Below are positions 6,849-15,468 of a stretch of DNA of 35,912 nucleotides, piece after piece. The DNA is taken from assembly GCA_937889015.1 (NCBI GenBank), contig CALARR010000295.1, positions 1 to 35,912 on the forward strand, written 5' to 3'. The stretch is from an uncultured Planctomycetales bacterium (GTDB lineage: Bacteria > Planctomycetota > Planctomycetia > Pirellulales > Thermoguttaceae). The notes under the pieces are model-generated. The model was given only the letters and a program-made list of their open reading frames with translations, was not told the origin of the DNA and did not search any database. Numbering within the stretch: position 1 is the first letter of the stretch; every line of letters starts with the position of its first letter. Position numbers and translations under genes: made by a program.

Positions 6849-7886
6849 ATGATCGACGTGAACCGTCAGGGCGAGGTTTGGGTCTTTGCCGAACAAGAGG
6901 ACGGCGTGTTGCACGACGTCTCCTTGGAATTGTGCGGCAAGGCCCGCGAGTTGGCCGGGATTCTCCGCGTGCCGGTGGCCGCCGTGCTACCCGGCGCCAA
7001 CGTGCGGAACCTCGCCAGCCGGCTGATTCAACTGGGGGCCGACAAGGTCTACCTGGTGGACGATCCGCGTCTGGCCCACTATCAGACCCTTTCCTATGCG
7101 CGCGTGCTGACCACGCTGGTGGACAAGCATCGGCCGCAGATCGCCCTGTTCGGGGCCACGGCCATCGGCCGCGACCTGGCGCCGCGCGTGGCCTCCACGT
7201 TGCGTGCCGGCCTGACAGCCGACTGCACCGATCTGCAGATCGCCGACGTCACCGACCCGCGCGACAAGAAGCTGCACGAAAAGCTGCTGCTGCAGATTCG
7301 CCCCGCGTTCGGCGGCAACATCATCGCCACGATCGTCAACTACGACCAGTGGCCGCAGATGGCCACGGTCCGCGAAGGCGTGATGTCGATGCTCGACCCG
7401 GACCTGGCCCGGCCCGTGCAGATCGTCGAAGAGAAGATCGAGATCGATCAGGCCGAACTGGCCATCCAGCTGATTCAACAGCACGTCGAGCCGCGCAAGG
7501 TGAACCTGAAGGGGGCGCGCGTCATCGTGGCCGGCGGCGGCGGCGTGGGCAGCAAGGCCGACTTCCGCTTGATCCACGAGCTGGCGGGCGTGATCGGCGG
7601 CGCGGTCGGCGCCAGCCGGGCCGCGGTCGACAGCGGCTTCATCGGCAAGGAACACCAGGTCGGCCAGACCGGAACCACGGTCCGGCCGGCGCTGTACATC
7701 GCGGCCGGCATCAGCGGGGCCGTGCAGCACCGGGCCGGCATGGAAGAATCGGCCAAGATCATCGCCATCAATCGCGATCCCCAGGCGCCCATCTTCTCGG
7801 TGGCCCACTACGGGATCGTGGGCGATCTGAAGAAAGTCATTCCCATGATGATCAAGTCGCTCAAGGAGCGGCACGGGGCTTGTTAG
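6849..7886 (+). CDS. etfA: Electron transfer flavoprotein subunit alpha
   Basis: A 345-residue ETF alpha subunit, which carries the FAD. The N-terminal half has the Rossmann-like ETF domain (VWVFAEQEDGVLHDVSLEL, FGATAIGRDLAPRVASTL). The C-terminal half is the FAD domain with VAGGGGVGSKADF, GASRAAVDSGF, QVGQTGTTVRP, YIAAGISGAVQH and the final INRDPQAPIFSVAHYGIVGDL. ATG 6849 is chosen because the family N-terminus begins there, with AGGA 9 nt upstream; the frame is open further upstream but that stretch is the repeat. It is co-directional with etfB and the acyl-CoA dehydrogenase, 52 nt apart from the latter. Confidence 0.95.
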   Translation: MIDVNRQGEVWVFAEQEDGVLHDVSLELCGKARELAGILRVPVAAVLPGANVRNLASRLIQLGADKVYLVDDPRLAHYQTLSYARVLTTLVDKHRPQIALFGATAIGRDLAPRVASTLRAGLTADCTDLQIADVTDPRDKKLHEKLLLQIRPAFGGNIIATIVNYDQWPQMATVREGVMSMLDPDLARPVQIVEEKIEIDQAELAIQLIQQHVEPRKVNLKGARVIVAGGGGVGSKADFRLIHELAGVIGGAVGASRAAVDSGFIGKEHQVGQTGTTVRPALYIAAGISGAVQHRAGMEESAKIIAINRDPQAPIFSVAHYGIVGDLKKVIPMMIKSLKERHGAC

Positions 7887-7938
7887 GGCTCGCTTTTCTT
7901 TCCTGAACATCCATAAGTCGTCCCGTCGGAGGTTATCC

Positions 7939-9690
7939 GTGGCGAACTTCTTTCTCGACAACGAAGACATCCTGTTCCTCTTGAAGCACATGGACGTCGC
8001 CGAGTTGGCGCGGATTCAGGAAGACGACTTCGTCGAAGGCCGCACCGCGCAGTACGACTACGCACCGGTCGACGCCGCCGACGCCGTGGATAACTACCAC
8101 CGCATCCTGGAGATCATCGGCGAAGTCTCCGCCGAAGTGATCGCTCCCAACGCCGAGCAGGTCGACGCCGAAGGCAACACGCTCAACGAGGACGGCACGG
8201 TCACCCTGCACCCGCTGGTCCGCGAAAACCTGCGCCGCCTGACCCAGGCCGACATGATGGGCTTCACCCTGCCGCGCAAGTACGGCGGCCTGAACTGCCC
8301 CAACCTGATCTACACCATCGCCAGCGAGATCGTCAGCCGGGCCGACGCCTCGTTCACCAACCTCTTCGGCCTGCAAGGCATCGCGGAAACGGTCTACGCC
8401 TTCGCCAACGACGAGATCCGCGACGAAATCCTGCCCCGCTTCTCGCGCGGCGAAGTGACCGGGGCCATGGTCCTCACCGAACCCGACGCGGGCAGCGACC
8501 TGCAGGCCGTGCGGCTCCGCGCCTGGCAGGACGAACAGGGTAACTGGTTCCTCAACGGCGTGAAGCGCTTCATCACCAACGGCTGCGGCGAGATCCTGCT
8601 GACCCTCGCGCGGAGCGAGCCGGAAATCAGCGACGGCCGCGGCCTGAGCCTGTTCATCTCCGAGCGATCCGACAAGGTCCGCGTGCGGCACCTGGAGCAC
8701 AAGCTGGGCATCCACGGCTCGCCGACCTGCGAGCTGGTCTTCGAAGACACGCCCGCGCGGCTGATCGGCGAACGCCAGCGCGGCCTGATCACCTACGTCA
8801 TGGCCCTCATGAACGGGGCACGCGTGGGCATTGCGGCCCAGTCGCTGGGCATCGGCGAGGCGGCCTACCGCCTGGCACGCACCTACGCCCACACGCGCCA
8901 GCAGTTCGGCAAGCCCATCGAGCGATTGCCGGCCGTGGCCGAGCTGGTCACCGACATGAAGATCGACGTCGAGGCCGCGCGCGCCTTGGCCTACGAGACG
9001 AGCTTCATCTGCGACCAGGAGAACAACAACCTGCGAATCCTGGAGTTCCGCAAGGACTTGGACAAGGAAGAGGCCCGGAACCGCAAGCAGGCGGCGCGCG
9101 CCTTGGGCCGCATCAACGGCATCCTCACGCCGATGAGCAAGTACTACTGCTCGGAGATGTCCTGCCGCGTGGCCCACAACACGATCCAGGTGATGGGCGG
9201 CTCGGGCTACATGCGCGACTATCCGGCCGAGCGCTACCTGCGCGACGCGCGGATCACCACCATCTACGAGGGGACCAGCCAGTTGCAGGTCGTGGCCGCC
9301 GTGCGCGGCGTGACCTCCGGCACCTTCGAGACCTACATCGCCAGGTTCGAGTCCCGGCAGTACGACGACCCCGTGCTGGCCGAACTGAAGCAGAAGCTGC
9401 TGGACGCCAAGCAGCAGACGCTCGAGGCCGTCCAGTTCGCCAAGCAGCAGGGTCCGGCCTACGTGGACCTTTCCGGCCGGCGCCTGGTGGACATGGCGAT
9501 CACGATCATCATCGGGCATTTGTTGCTGGGCCAAGGCGTGACCGACGAGCGGAAGAAGCACGTCGCGCGGCGTTTCATCCAGCGCGAAATGCCCGTGCTG
9601 CACGCCAACCGCGAGCAGGTCCTTTCGGCCGACAGCGCGGCCATGATGGAGTACGAACTTCTGGCGGGCAAGGTGCCCACCACGGCCTGA
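7939..9690 (+). CDS. Acyl-CoA dehydrogenase
   Basis: 583 residues. It oxidises acyl-CoA to trans-2-enoyl-CoA with FAD and hands electrons to ETF, which is encoded just upstream, so the three genes form one beta-oxidation step. Features: central beta-domain GAMVLTEPDAGSDLQAVR and NGVKRFITNGC, helical domain RVGIAAQSLGIGEAAY and TRQQFGKPI, then VMGGSGYMRDYPAERYLRDAR and catalytic Glu444 in IYEGTSQLQ. The C-terminal extension of roughly 120 residues after this motif makes it longer than the usual ~380-residue enzymes and similar to the ~600-residue bacterial class. The start is GTG 7939 with GGAGG about 6 nt upstream. Chain-length specificity cannot be read from the sequence. Confidence 0.93.
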   Translation: MANFFLDNEDILFLLKHMDVAELARIQEDDFVEGRTAQYDYAPVDAADAVDNYHRILEIIGEVSAEVIAPNAEQVDAEGNTLNEDGTVTLHPLVRENLRRLTQADMMGFTLPRKYGGLNCPNLIYTIASEIVSRADASFTNLFGLQGIAETVYAFANDEIRDEILPRFSRGEVTGAMVLTEPDAGSDLQAVRLRAWQDEQGNWFLNGVKRFITNGCGEILLTLARSEPEISDGRGLSLFISERSDKVRVRHLEHKLGIHGSPTCELVFEDTPARLIGERQRGLITYVMALMNGARVGIAAQSLGIGEAAYRLARTYAHTRQQFGKPIERLPAVAELVTDMKIDVEAARALAYETSFICDQENNNLRILEFRKDLDKEEARNRKQAARALGRINGILTPMSKYYCSEMSCRVAHNTIQVMGGSGYMRDYPAERYLRDARITTIYEGTSQLQVVAAVRGVTSGTFETYIARFESRQYDDPVLAELKQKLLDAKQQTLEAVQFAKQQGPAYVDLSGRRLVDMAITIIIGHLLLGQGVTDERKKHVARRFIQREMPVLHANREQVLSADSAAMMEYELLAGKVPTTA

Positions 9691-9765
9691 GCGGCCGGGC
9701 ACAGCGCAGAGCGTGCGGAAGGCATTCGCCGGCTGCCGTGGCCAAACACGGAATTCGCCGGGTGC

Positions 9766-9789
9766 CATGGCCACGCTTGCGTGGCCATG
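9766..9789. terminator. Perfect 11-bp hairpin between convergent genes
   Basis: CATGGCCACGC-TT-GCGTGGCCATG is a perfect inverted repeat with a 2-nt loop, lying between the convergent ends of the acyl-CoA dehydrogenase and the M14 peptidase. There is no T-run, so it is a terminator-like or REP-like hairpin rather than a clear intrinsic terminator. An imperfect 29-nt-period direct repeat (ATTCGCCGG-TGCC-TGGCCA) just precedes it. Confidence 0.5.
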
Positions 9790-9870
9790 CAGCGCGATTC
9801 TCTGAAGAACGCCCCACCGACCAGCAAGGGCAGGTGGCCAATCGGCATTCTCCCGCACTTGCAAACCAGG

Positions 9871-12555
9871 TTACGGCAACAGGGTGTTGAACAACAGCTT
9901 GTACGTGGCGTGGGTCTGTGCCCGGTGCTGCGCGCGGAAACCGATCAGGATCACGCGCCCCTTGTCCACCTGGGCCGAGACCAGGGCGCACTTCTTGGCC
10001 AGGCTCGACTCGCCAATCAGCCAGCCGCTTTCCAGCAGATCGCGATCCGCGTAGCGCACCACCGTCTGGTAGCGCTCGTTGAACTCGCTGGGCGTGATCT
10101 CGAAGGCCGGGCTGTACATGAAGACCACCAGCCCCTCGGCCGGCATCCCGTAGGCCAAGGGGTGCGTATTGTCGAACGTCACACGCAACGTCGAGCCCGG
10201 GCAGAAAAACTCCTTGGCCGGCTTGTTGGCCAGCACGTTGCGCACCGGCAGCGAGAACTTGTCAATGGCCAGTCCGGTCGCGGCTCCCAGGGCCACCAGC
10301 GTCCCGCCCTTCTGGACAAAGGCTTTCAACGCCGCCACCCCTTCCTTGCCCATCCCACTGCGGTATTCGGGCGGGGTCATCTCATCGGCCCGGCTGGCCG
10401 CGGCGCCCTGCTCGCCTACGATCGCGCCCGTGGAGTCGCTGGGCAGGATGATCACGTCGTACTTCTGCTTCAGATCGACCGGCTTGGACGCCGCTTGGGA
10501 TGCTGCCGACGACTCCTTCGCCTGTTTGTCTGCGCTTGACTTCGGGCTCGCGCGTTGGCCCTTCATCTCGGCATCCATCAGCGACGTGTAGGGGAAGGCG
10601 AACTGCTCCAGCAGGAACCGCGTCCAGCCTTCGTCCATGTTTCCGCCCCGGTAGCGCTGGTACATGGCCACGCGCAGCCGCTTGACCTCGTGGCTATCGG
10701 ACTTGGCCTTGGGTGGAATCTTCAGATCTGCAAACGTAACGCCCGTCTGCTGTGCGATCTCTTGCAGCACCGGTTCGCTGCCGGTCCCGATGAGGAAATC
10801 GCCCGGGCACAGTCCGGCCGAGGGCTTGTCCACGCGGCGCACGGCGATCTTCTTGTCCAGCAGCAGATTTACGGCCCAGAAACTGTCATTCTGCCGGCCA
10901 TCGAGGACGTAGCCGCGGCTTGCCTGGGCCACCTTGCCGGTGTTGGGCACCGGCGCGCTCAACTTGGGCAGATCGCCCTGCGGCATCGCGTCCAACGGAT
11001 CCACACGCACGCCCATGAATTCGAACATGCTGTCGGTAGCCATGTCATAGGGCCGAATCGGAGCGCCTTCCTTGTCACGCGTGTAGGAGTTGTCCGGATA
11101 GAAGGTCCGCCCCAGCAGATAGCGGATCAGGCCCATCTTCGGCTGGGCCAGCGAGACCAGGAAAGAGCCGGCCGGGTAGGTCACGCCATTGCTGCCCACC
11201 AGCGGCCTGGCCGCTTGCCGGATTTCAATGCCCTGGACCAGCAGCTTGTTGACCATCTTGACCGCGGTCAGCGGATCGTGCTGATGGCCAGAGATCACGT
11301 AGGCCGCCGGTTTGCTCTGCGCCCCGCGCTCGGTCTGCCGCTGGGCCTTCAAGTAGGCGTTCCAGAGCACCGTTTCCCGGTTGCGCGCGGCCAGGTCGAG
11401 CATCGCCCAGGCGGAGACTTTCTGCCGATCGACGATGTCGCGCAGCCGCCACCAGCCGCCGAGCCAGGGCGAGGGGAAAGTGGTCTGCTGTTCGTAGTCG
11501 GGCAGGCCGCGCGTCGATCCGCGAAGTTGCTCGGGATGGATGAAGATCGGGCTTGCCAGACGCGTACTGGCGCATTCGGTGAGCATGCCCGCGATGTTGT
11601 GGAAGGGCGTGATCCAGTGGAAACCGAAATGCCCCCAGCCGGAATACTGGGCCGCGTTCAGCACGCCCGACAGGTTCGCCTCTTCTTCCTTGTAGGCGAT
11701 GTGCGCCCCGTACCAACTGTGCTCGCGCCACACCAGCGGATCGGCCAGCGGGCGGACCGGCTCGGCATAGGGGGGCACATAGATCCGCGCCCCGTAGCTG
11801 CCCATCTGATGATGATCGATGTAGGCCTGCGGAATCCAATCCGTGAAGAGGATCTTGGCCATGTACTGCGACTCGACCATGTTGGTCTGGAAGGCGTCGC
11901 GGTTGTTGTCGTGGCCCACGTATTTGTGGTACAGCCAGGGGAGCGGCGCCCCTTCGTATTTCGTCCCCAGGTACTTCTGGTACCAGTCGGCGACCATGAC
12001 CTGGCCATCGGGATTGAAGCAGGGCACCAGCAAAAAGACCACGTTGTCCAGAATCCGTCGCGTTTCGTCATCGGCGCGTGCCAGCAGATCGTAGGCCAAC
12101 TCCGGGGCCATCTGCGTGCCGCCGATCTCCGTGGCGTGCAGGCTCATGGTCTGGCAGATGACCGCCCTGCCCTCCCCGACCAGTTTCTTCACCTCCTGCT
12201 CGGCCACTCCGCGTGGGTCGCTGATCTTGAGGTTCACCTGCCGCAGACGATCCAGCTTGGCCATATTGTCGGGCGAGGAGACAATCACCAGCAGGAACGG
12301 CTGGCCCATGGTGGCAGGCCCCATGTTCACCACCTTCAGCTTGCCGCCGCCCTGCTTTTGAAGCAGCTTGAAGTAGTCGACGATCTTGTCCCAGCGCGCG
12401 ATCTGGCGATCGCTTCCCAGGCGAAAGCCGAAGTGCTTCTCGGGCGCGGTCACTTCGCCTTGCGCGCCGACCGCCGGCCGCAGAAGCAGCACCGCGGCGC
12501 AGGCCAGGAACAGAAGACGGACCAGGGACGAAATGGCTCTGGGTGCGGTTGGCAT
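9871..12555 (-). CDS. Secreted M14-family zinc carboxypeptidase-like protein
   Basis: 894 residues from ATG 12555. A signal peptide (LVRLLFLACAAVLLLRPAVGAQG) implies export. The peptidase domain (about residues 30-400) has the zinc ligands His and Glu in SLHATEIGG, a third-ligand region YIDHHQMGSYG, VPCFNPDGQ and a candidate catalytic Glu in MLTECAST. The long C-terminal region ends in a Rossmann-like domain of the glutamine-amidotransferase-like type (YDVIILPSDS, GGTLVALGAATGLAI, VILIGFRAQHRAQTH), seen after M14 domains in several bacterial secreted proteins. An upstream ATG (12624) would place 23 extra residues before the signal peptide. It probably removes residues from peptides or peptidoglycan stems outside the cytoplasm; the substrate is unknown. 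It is monocistronic. Confidence 0.88.
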   Translation of the reverse strand: MPTAPRAISSLVRLLFLACAAVLLLRPAVGAQGEVTAPEKHFGFRLGSDRQIARWDKIVDYFKLLQKQGGGKLKVVNMGPATMGQPFLLVIVSSPDNMAKLDRLRQVNLKISDPRGVAEQEVKKLVGEGRAVICQTMSLHATEIGGTQMAPELAYDLLARADDETRRILDNVVFLLVPCFNPDGQVMVADWYQKYLGTKYEGAPLPWLYHKYVGHDNNRDAFQTNMVESQYMAKILFTDWIPQAYIDHHQMGSYGARIYVPPYAEPVRPLADPLVWREHSWYGAHIAYKEEEANLSGVLNAAQYSGWGHFGFHWITPFHNIAGMLTECASTRLASPIFIHPEQLRGSTRGLPDYEQQTTFPSPWLGGWWRLRDIVDRQKVSAWAMLDLAARNRETVLWNAYLKAQRQTERGAQSKPAAYVISGHQHDPLTAVKMVNKLLVQGIEIRQAARPLVGSNGVTYPAGSFLVSLAQPKMGLIRYLLGRTFYPDNSYTRDKEGAPIRPYDMATDSMFEFMGVRVDPLDAMPQGDLPKLSAPVPNTGKVAQASRGYVLDGRQNDSFWAVNLLLDKKIAVRRVDKPSAGLCPGDFLIGTGSEPVLQEIAQQTGVTFADLKIPPKAKSDSHEVKRLRVAMYQRYRGGNMDEGWTRFLLEQFAFPYTSLMDAEMKGQRASPKSSADKQAKESSAASQAASKPVDLKQKYDVIILPSDSTGAIVGEQGAAASRADEMTPPEYRSGMGKEGVAALKAFVQKGGTLVALGAATGLAIDKFSLPVRNVLANKPAKEFFCPGSTLRVTFDNTHPLAYGMPAEGLVVFMYSPAFEITPSEFNERYQTVVRYADRDLLESGWLIGESSLAKKCALVSAQVDKGRVILIGFRAQHRAQTHATYKLLFNTLLP

Positions 12556-12836
12556 GGTGATCCCTGCAAGTGGCAAGCAATGCTTCTTGAGGTTGGCTGC
12601 GCGGTCGCGGCCAAGCCCCCCCAACGCGGCAAGCGGACAAAGCTGAGTGTTGTTGCTGCCGGCCCCCTTGTCAAGCGATGCTGCATCCCAAGAACAACCC
12701 GCCGTGATGGCACAAAGGGGAGCGGCCAGCGGATTCCTGCCTCAAAACGGCGTTCCCGAACCGCATCGCGAACGCTAGGATGTCAGCCTGTCCTCTTCGA
12801 ATGGACCCTCAAGGCCTGCTTCCCAGGACGCACCCC

Positions 12837-13445
12837 ATGACCAGTCAATCCTCATCGAATCGAGCGAGCAAGCGATTGCACTTGGGATGCGGCCGGACGA
12901 TTCTGCCCGATTGGGTGAACCTGGACCTTCAAGCCGGCCCGGGCGTGGACGTGGTGGCCGACCTGGACCGCTGCCACGAATGCCCCCTGCCCTTCGAAGC
13001 CGACACCTTCGGCGAATTCCTCGCCAGCCACCTGTTCGAACACCTGCGAAATCCCCTGCCCTTCATGCAGGAGCTGCACCGGATCGCCAAGCCGGGCGCT
13101 CAAGCCGTGTTTCGCGTTCCCTACGGATCCAGCGACGACGCCGTGGAGGATCCCACGCACGTGCGGCTGTGCTTTTTGAACACGTTCAGCTTCTTCTCCC
13201 AGCCGTTTTACTGGCGCGCCGACTACGGCTACCGAGGCGACTGGCAGACGGACTGCATTCGTCTGAAAGTCAGTTCCCAACGCTACAAGGGCAAGAGCCC
13301 CCAGGAAGTCATGGACGATGTGATGCACCTGCGCAACGTGGTGCGCGAAATGGTCGTGGAAATGGTGGCTGTAAAACCGATCCGGGCCGCGCAAAAGGAA
13401 CTGCAGACCACCCCGCACATCGCCCTCACGCTCATTGAACCGTAG
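12837..13445 (+). CDS. Class I SAM-dependent methyltransferase
   Basis: 202 residues. Motif I LHLGCGRTILPDWVNLD (residues 14-30), the acidic post-motif DVVADLDR, and LPFEADTFGEFLASHLFEHL followed by LHRIAKPGAQAVFRVPYG are the usual Methyltransf_11-type signature. This form is often found acting on sugars or small molecules, but the substrate cannot be named. ATG 12837 is chosen because the frame upstream reads as proline/arginine-rich non-homologous sequence. It stands alone, divergent from the M14 peptidase. A 7+3+7 hairpin (13535-13551) follows 90 nt downstream without a T-run. Confidence 0.8.
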   Translation: MTSQSSSNRASKRLHLGCGRTILPDWVNLDLQAGPGVDVVADLDRCHECPLPFEADTFGEFLASHLFEHLRNPLPFMQELHRIAKPGAQAVFRVPYGSSDDAVEDPTHVRLCFLNTFSFFSQPFYWRADYGYRGDWQTDCIRLKVSSQRYKGKSPQEVMDDVMHLRNVVREMVVEMVAVKPIRAAQKELQTTPHIALTLIEP

Positions 13446-13589
13446 AGCGAGCCAACCTTGCCGGGCCGTGAAAAAGACGGTATTGGGCCACCTCCCGTCG
13501 ACACGGCCAGATGAATGGTGGCAAGAGTTGCCTTCCCGTCCCTCGGACGGGGTCGTGGGGCGCGCGGAAATCGACTCCCGAGCACGCCT

Positions 13590-13701
13590 ATTGAGGATCG
13601 CATCGCCAACCAGCGTTCCGCGGCTGCGGGAGCCCTGGATTGCAGCCGTACCGACTAAAATCCGGTCAAACTGCGATCCTTGACTGAGCCGGCATCCATA
13701 G
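13590..13701 (+). repeat. Palindromic dispersed element, intergenic copy
   Basis: This 112-nt stretch aligns nearly base for base with 35209-35321: both begin ATTGAGG, share GTTCCGCGGC and CGGGAGCCCTGG in the middle, and end GCCGGCATC-ATAG. The central palindrome is decayed here (GGATTGCAGCCG against CGACTAAAATCC, 9 of 12 paired). It lies in the 421-nt gap between the methyltransferase and fabI, in which no gene was recognised. Confidence 0.8.
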
Positions 13702-13866
13702 TTCCTGACCCAGACGGCTTTCCCCGCAAAACCCAGGCCGGTAGACTGATTCGCAGTCTTGGGCGCCGGTCGTAGAACGGATCGGCAACTCACTGCCGCT
13801 GGGCTGCCCGGCCTGGCTTTGGCGATTCTGGGATTATGTTCTGTCCGCGCAGGAGGGTGTTGCAGT

Positions 13867-14637
13867 ATGGGCATGTTCAGTGGCAAAACCGGTCTGGTGA
13901 TGGGCGTGGCCAACGATCGCAGCATTGCCTGGGCGATGGCCGAGGCCCTGGTCGCCGAAGGGGCCGAACTGGCCTTCACGCACCTGCCTAGCCCCTCCAG
14001 CGAGCGGAGAGTGACCCGCCTGACCGAGCCACTGAAGCCCCGCGTCGTACTCCCCTGCGACGTGCAGTCCGATGAGGACGTGGCCAAGGTCTTTGGAGCC
14101 GTGAGCGAGGCCCACGGCCAACTCGACTTCCTCATCCACTCCATCGCCTTCGCCCCGCCGGAAGACTTGCGCAAACCCTATGTGGAGTGCAGTCGCGCGG
14201 GTTGGCATCTGGCCATGGACATCAGCGCCTATAGCCTGGTGGCGGTCGCTCGGGCCGCGGCGGCCTTGATGCCCACCGGCGGCTCGATCGTCACGATCAG
14301 CTACTTCGGCGGCGAGAAGGTGATGCCCGGCTACAACCTGATGGGCGTGTGCAAGGCGGCCCTGGAACACAGTGTGCGCTATCTGGCCTGGGACTTGGGA
14401 CGCAAGAACATCCGCGTCAACGCCATCTCCGCCGGGCCGATGCGCACCCTGAGTTCGGCTGGCGTTTCGGGCTTTGACCAGATGCGCGACCACGCCGTGC
14501 AGAAGTCCTGCCTGGGCCGCAACGTGGAGTTCGAGGAATTGGGTCGCACCGGCTTGTACTTCCTCAGCGACCTGTCCAGCGGCGTGACCGGCGAGGTGCT
14601 GCACGTCGACTGCGGCTACAGCGTTGTCGGGCTGTAG
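13867..14637 (+). CDS. fabI: Enoyl-[acyl-carrier-protein] reductase (NADH), FabI
   Basis: A 256-residue short-chain dehydrogenase-type enzyme that performs the last step of each fatty-acid elongation cycle. The cofactor motif GVANDRSIAWAMA is at residues 13-25. The catalytic residues Tyr146, Tyr156 and Lys163 (YFGGEKVMPGYNLMGVCK) fall at the same numbers as in E. coli FabI. NAISAGPMRTLSSAG and SGVTGEVLHVDCG are standard. The residue after HSI is Ala (HSIAFAP), as in staphylococcal FabI. An AGGAGG at 13851-13856 fixes the ATG at 13867; an in-frame extension upstream is not needed. It is monocistronic, followed by the ferritin gene with its own promoter. Confidence 0.95.
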   Translation: MGMFSGKTGLVMGVANDRSIAWAMAEALVAEGAELAFTHLPSPSSERRVTRLTEPLKPRVVLPCDVQSDEDVAKVFGAVSEAHGQLDFLIHSIAFAPPEDLRKPYVECSRAGWHLAMDISAYSLVAVARAAAALMPTGGSIVTISYFGGEKVMPGYNLMGVCKAALEHSVRYLAWDLGRKNIRVNAISAGPMRTLSSAGVSGFDQMRDHAVQKSCLGRNVEFEELGRTGLYFLSDLSSGVTGEVLHVDCGYSVVGL

Positions 14638-14681
14638 ACCGGGGACCAGCGGTCTCCACAAAATCGCCCAACAGCGGGGGA

Positions 14682-14709
14682 TTGCCTAATTCAGGGGCCC
14701 GCGAATAAT
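14682..14709 (+). promoter_or_regulatory. Candidate promoter of the ferritin gene
   Basis: TTGCCT (14682-14687), 16 nt, AATAAT (14704-14709), 43 nt upstream of the ferritin ATG. No clear Fur box was seen around it. Confidence 0.5.
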
Positions 14710-14751
14710 TGGGCACTCAGTAACCAATACTTGGGTCCGGGAGATATCACG

Positions 14752-15243
14752 ATGCTCAGCCAGAAGATGCTGGACGCCCTGAACGATCAAATCAACGCCG
14801 AGATCTACTCGGCCTATCTGTACCTCTCCATGTCCGCCTGGGCAGACTCCTGCAACCTCAAGGGCTTTGCCAAGTGGTTCAAGGTCCAATGGCACGAGGA
14901 ACTTCAGCACGCCATGAAGTACTTCGAGTACATTGGCGAGCGGCGCGGGCAAGTGCAGTTGAAGGCGATCGACAATCCGCCGGCCACCTGGGCCTCGCCC
15001 TTGGCCGCCTTTGAGGCCACGCTGGAACACGAGCAAGTCGTCACGGCGCGGATCAACAAGCTCGTCGACCTGGCCCAGGCCGAGGGAGACCACGCCACGC
15101 GCAACTTCCTGCAATGGTTCGTCAGCGAGCAGGTGGAGGAAGAAGCCGCGGCCGACGAGATCGTGCAGCAACTGAAGATGATCGGCGGCTCGACCGGTTC
15201 CCTGTTCTATGTGGACCGGCACCTGGGCAAGCGCGGCGGATAA
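14752..15243 (+). CDS. ftnA: Bacterial non-heme ferritin
   Basis: A 163-residue four-helix ferritin that oxidises Fe(II) and stores it as a ferric mineral in a 24-mer. Ferroxidase ligands sit at E. coli FtnA positions: Glu17 (NAEIYSAYLYLSM), Glu50 and His53 (HEELQHAMKYFEYI), the helix-C Glu in TLEHEQVVTARI, and the Gln/Glu cluster in FVSEQVEEEAAADEI. There is no bacterioferritin heme-ligand Met in the usual place. The start ATG 14752 gives the family N-terminus MLSQKMLDALNDQINAE. It has its own upstream promoter candidate and is followed directly by a 44-nt tandem repeat array. Confidence 0.94.
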   Translation: MLSQKMLDALNDQINAEIYSAYLYLSMSAWADSCNLKGFAKWFKVQWHEELQHAMKYFEYIGERRGQVQLKAIDNPPATWASPLAAFEATLEHEQVVTARINKLVDLAQAEGDHATRNFLQWFVSEQVEEEAAADEIVQQLKMIGGSTGSLFYVDRHLGKRGG

Positions 15244-15274
15244 TCCCGCATTGCTCAGCGTAGGCTGCTTTGAG

Positions 15275-15420
15275 GCCCGAAGCGCAAGCGAGGCTGCAGT
15301 GGCAACTTGCCTTTTGAAGCCCGAAGCGCAAGCGAGGCTGCAGTGGTAACTTGCCTTTTGAAGCCCGAAGCGCAAGCGAGGCTGCAGTGGTAACTTGCCT
15401 TCGCTTGCGCTTCAGGCTTC
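15275..15420. repeat. 44-nt tandem repeat array with inverted terminal copy
   Basis: Three direct copies with an exact 44-nt period start at 15275, 15319 and 15363 (each GCCCGAAGCGCAAGCGAGG, then CTGCAGTGGYAACTTGCC). The third unit runs into TCGCTTGCGCTTCAGGCTTC at 15401-15420, the inverse of GAAGCCCGAAGCGCAAGCGA with one mismatch, making a long stem-loop. The array fills the gap between the ferritin and GGDEF genes. Units are contiguous without variable spacers, so it is not CRISPR. Confidence 0.9.
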
Positions 15421-15468
15421 GAGGCAACACGGTGCACTTCGGGCACCAGTAGTCCGTGACAATCCGGG

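Noticed and set aside
7933..9864. 643-codon minus-strand frame opposite the acyl-CoA dehydrogenase
   Set aside because: Antisense shadow. The plus-strand frame has the complete family motif set.
10555..12840. 761-codon plus-strand frame opposite the M14 peptidase
   Set aside because: Antisense shadow in GC-rich DNA. The minus strand carries the signal peptide, zinc ligands and family motifs.
15275..15420. CRISPR array
   Set aside because: Units are contiguous with an exact 44-nt period and no variable spacers, and no cas genes are present.
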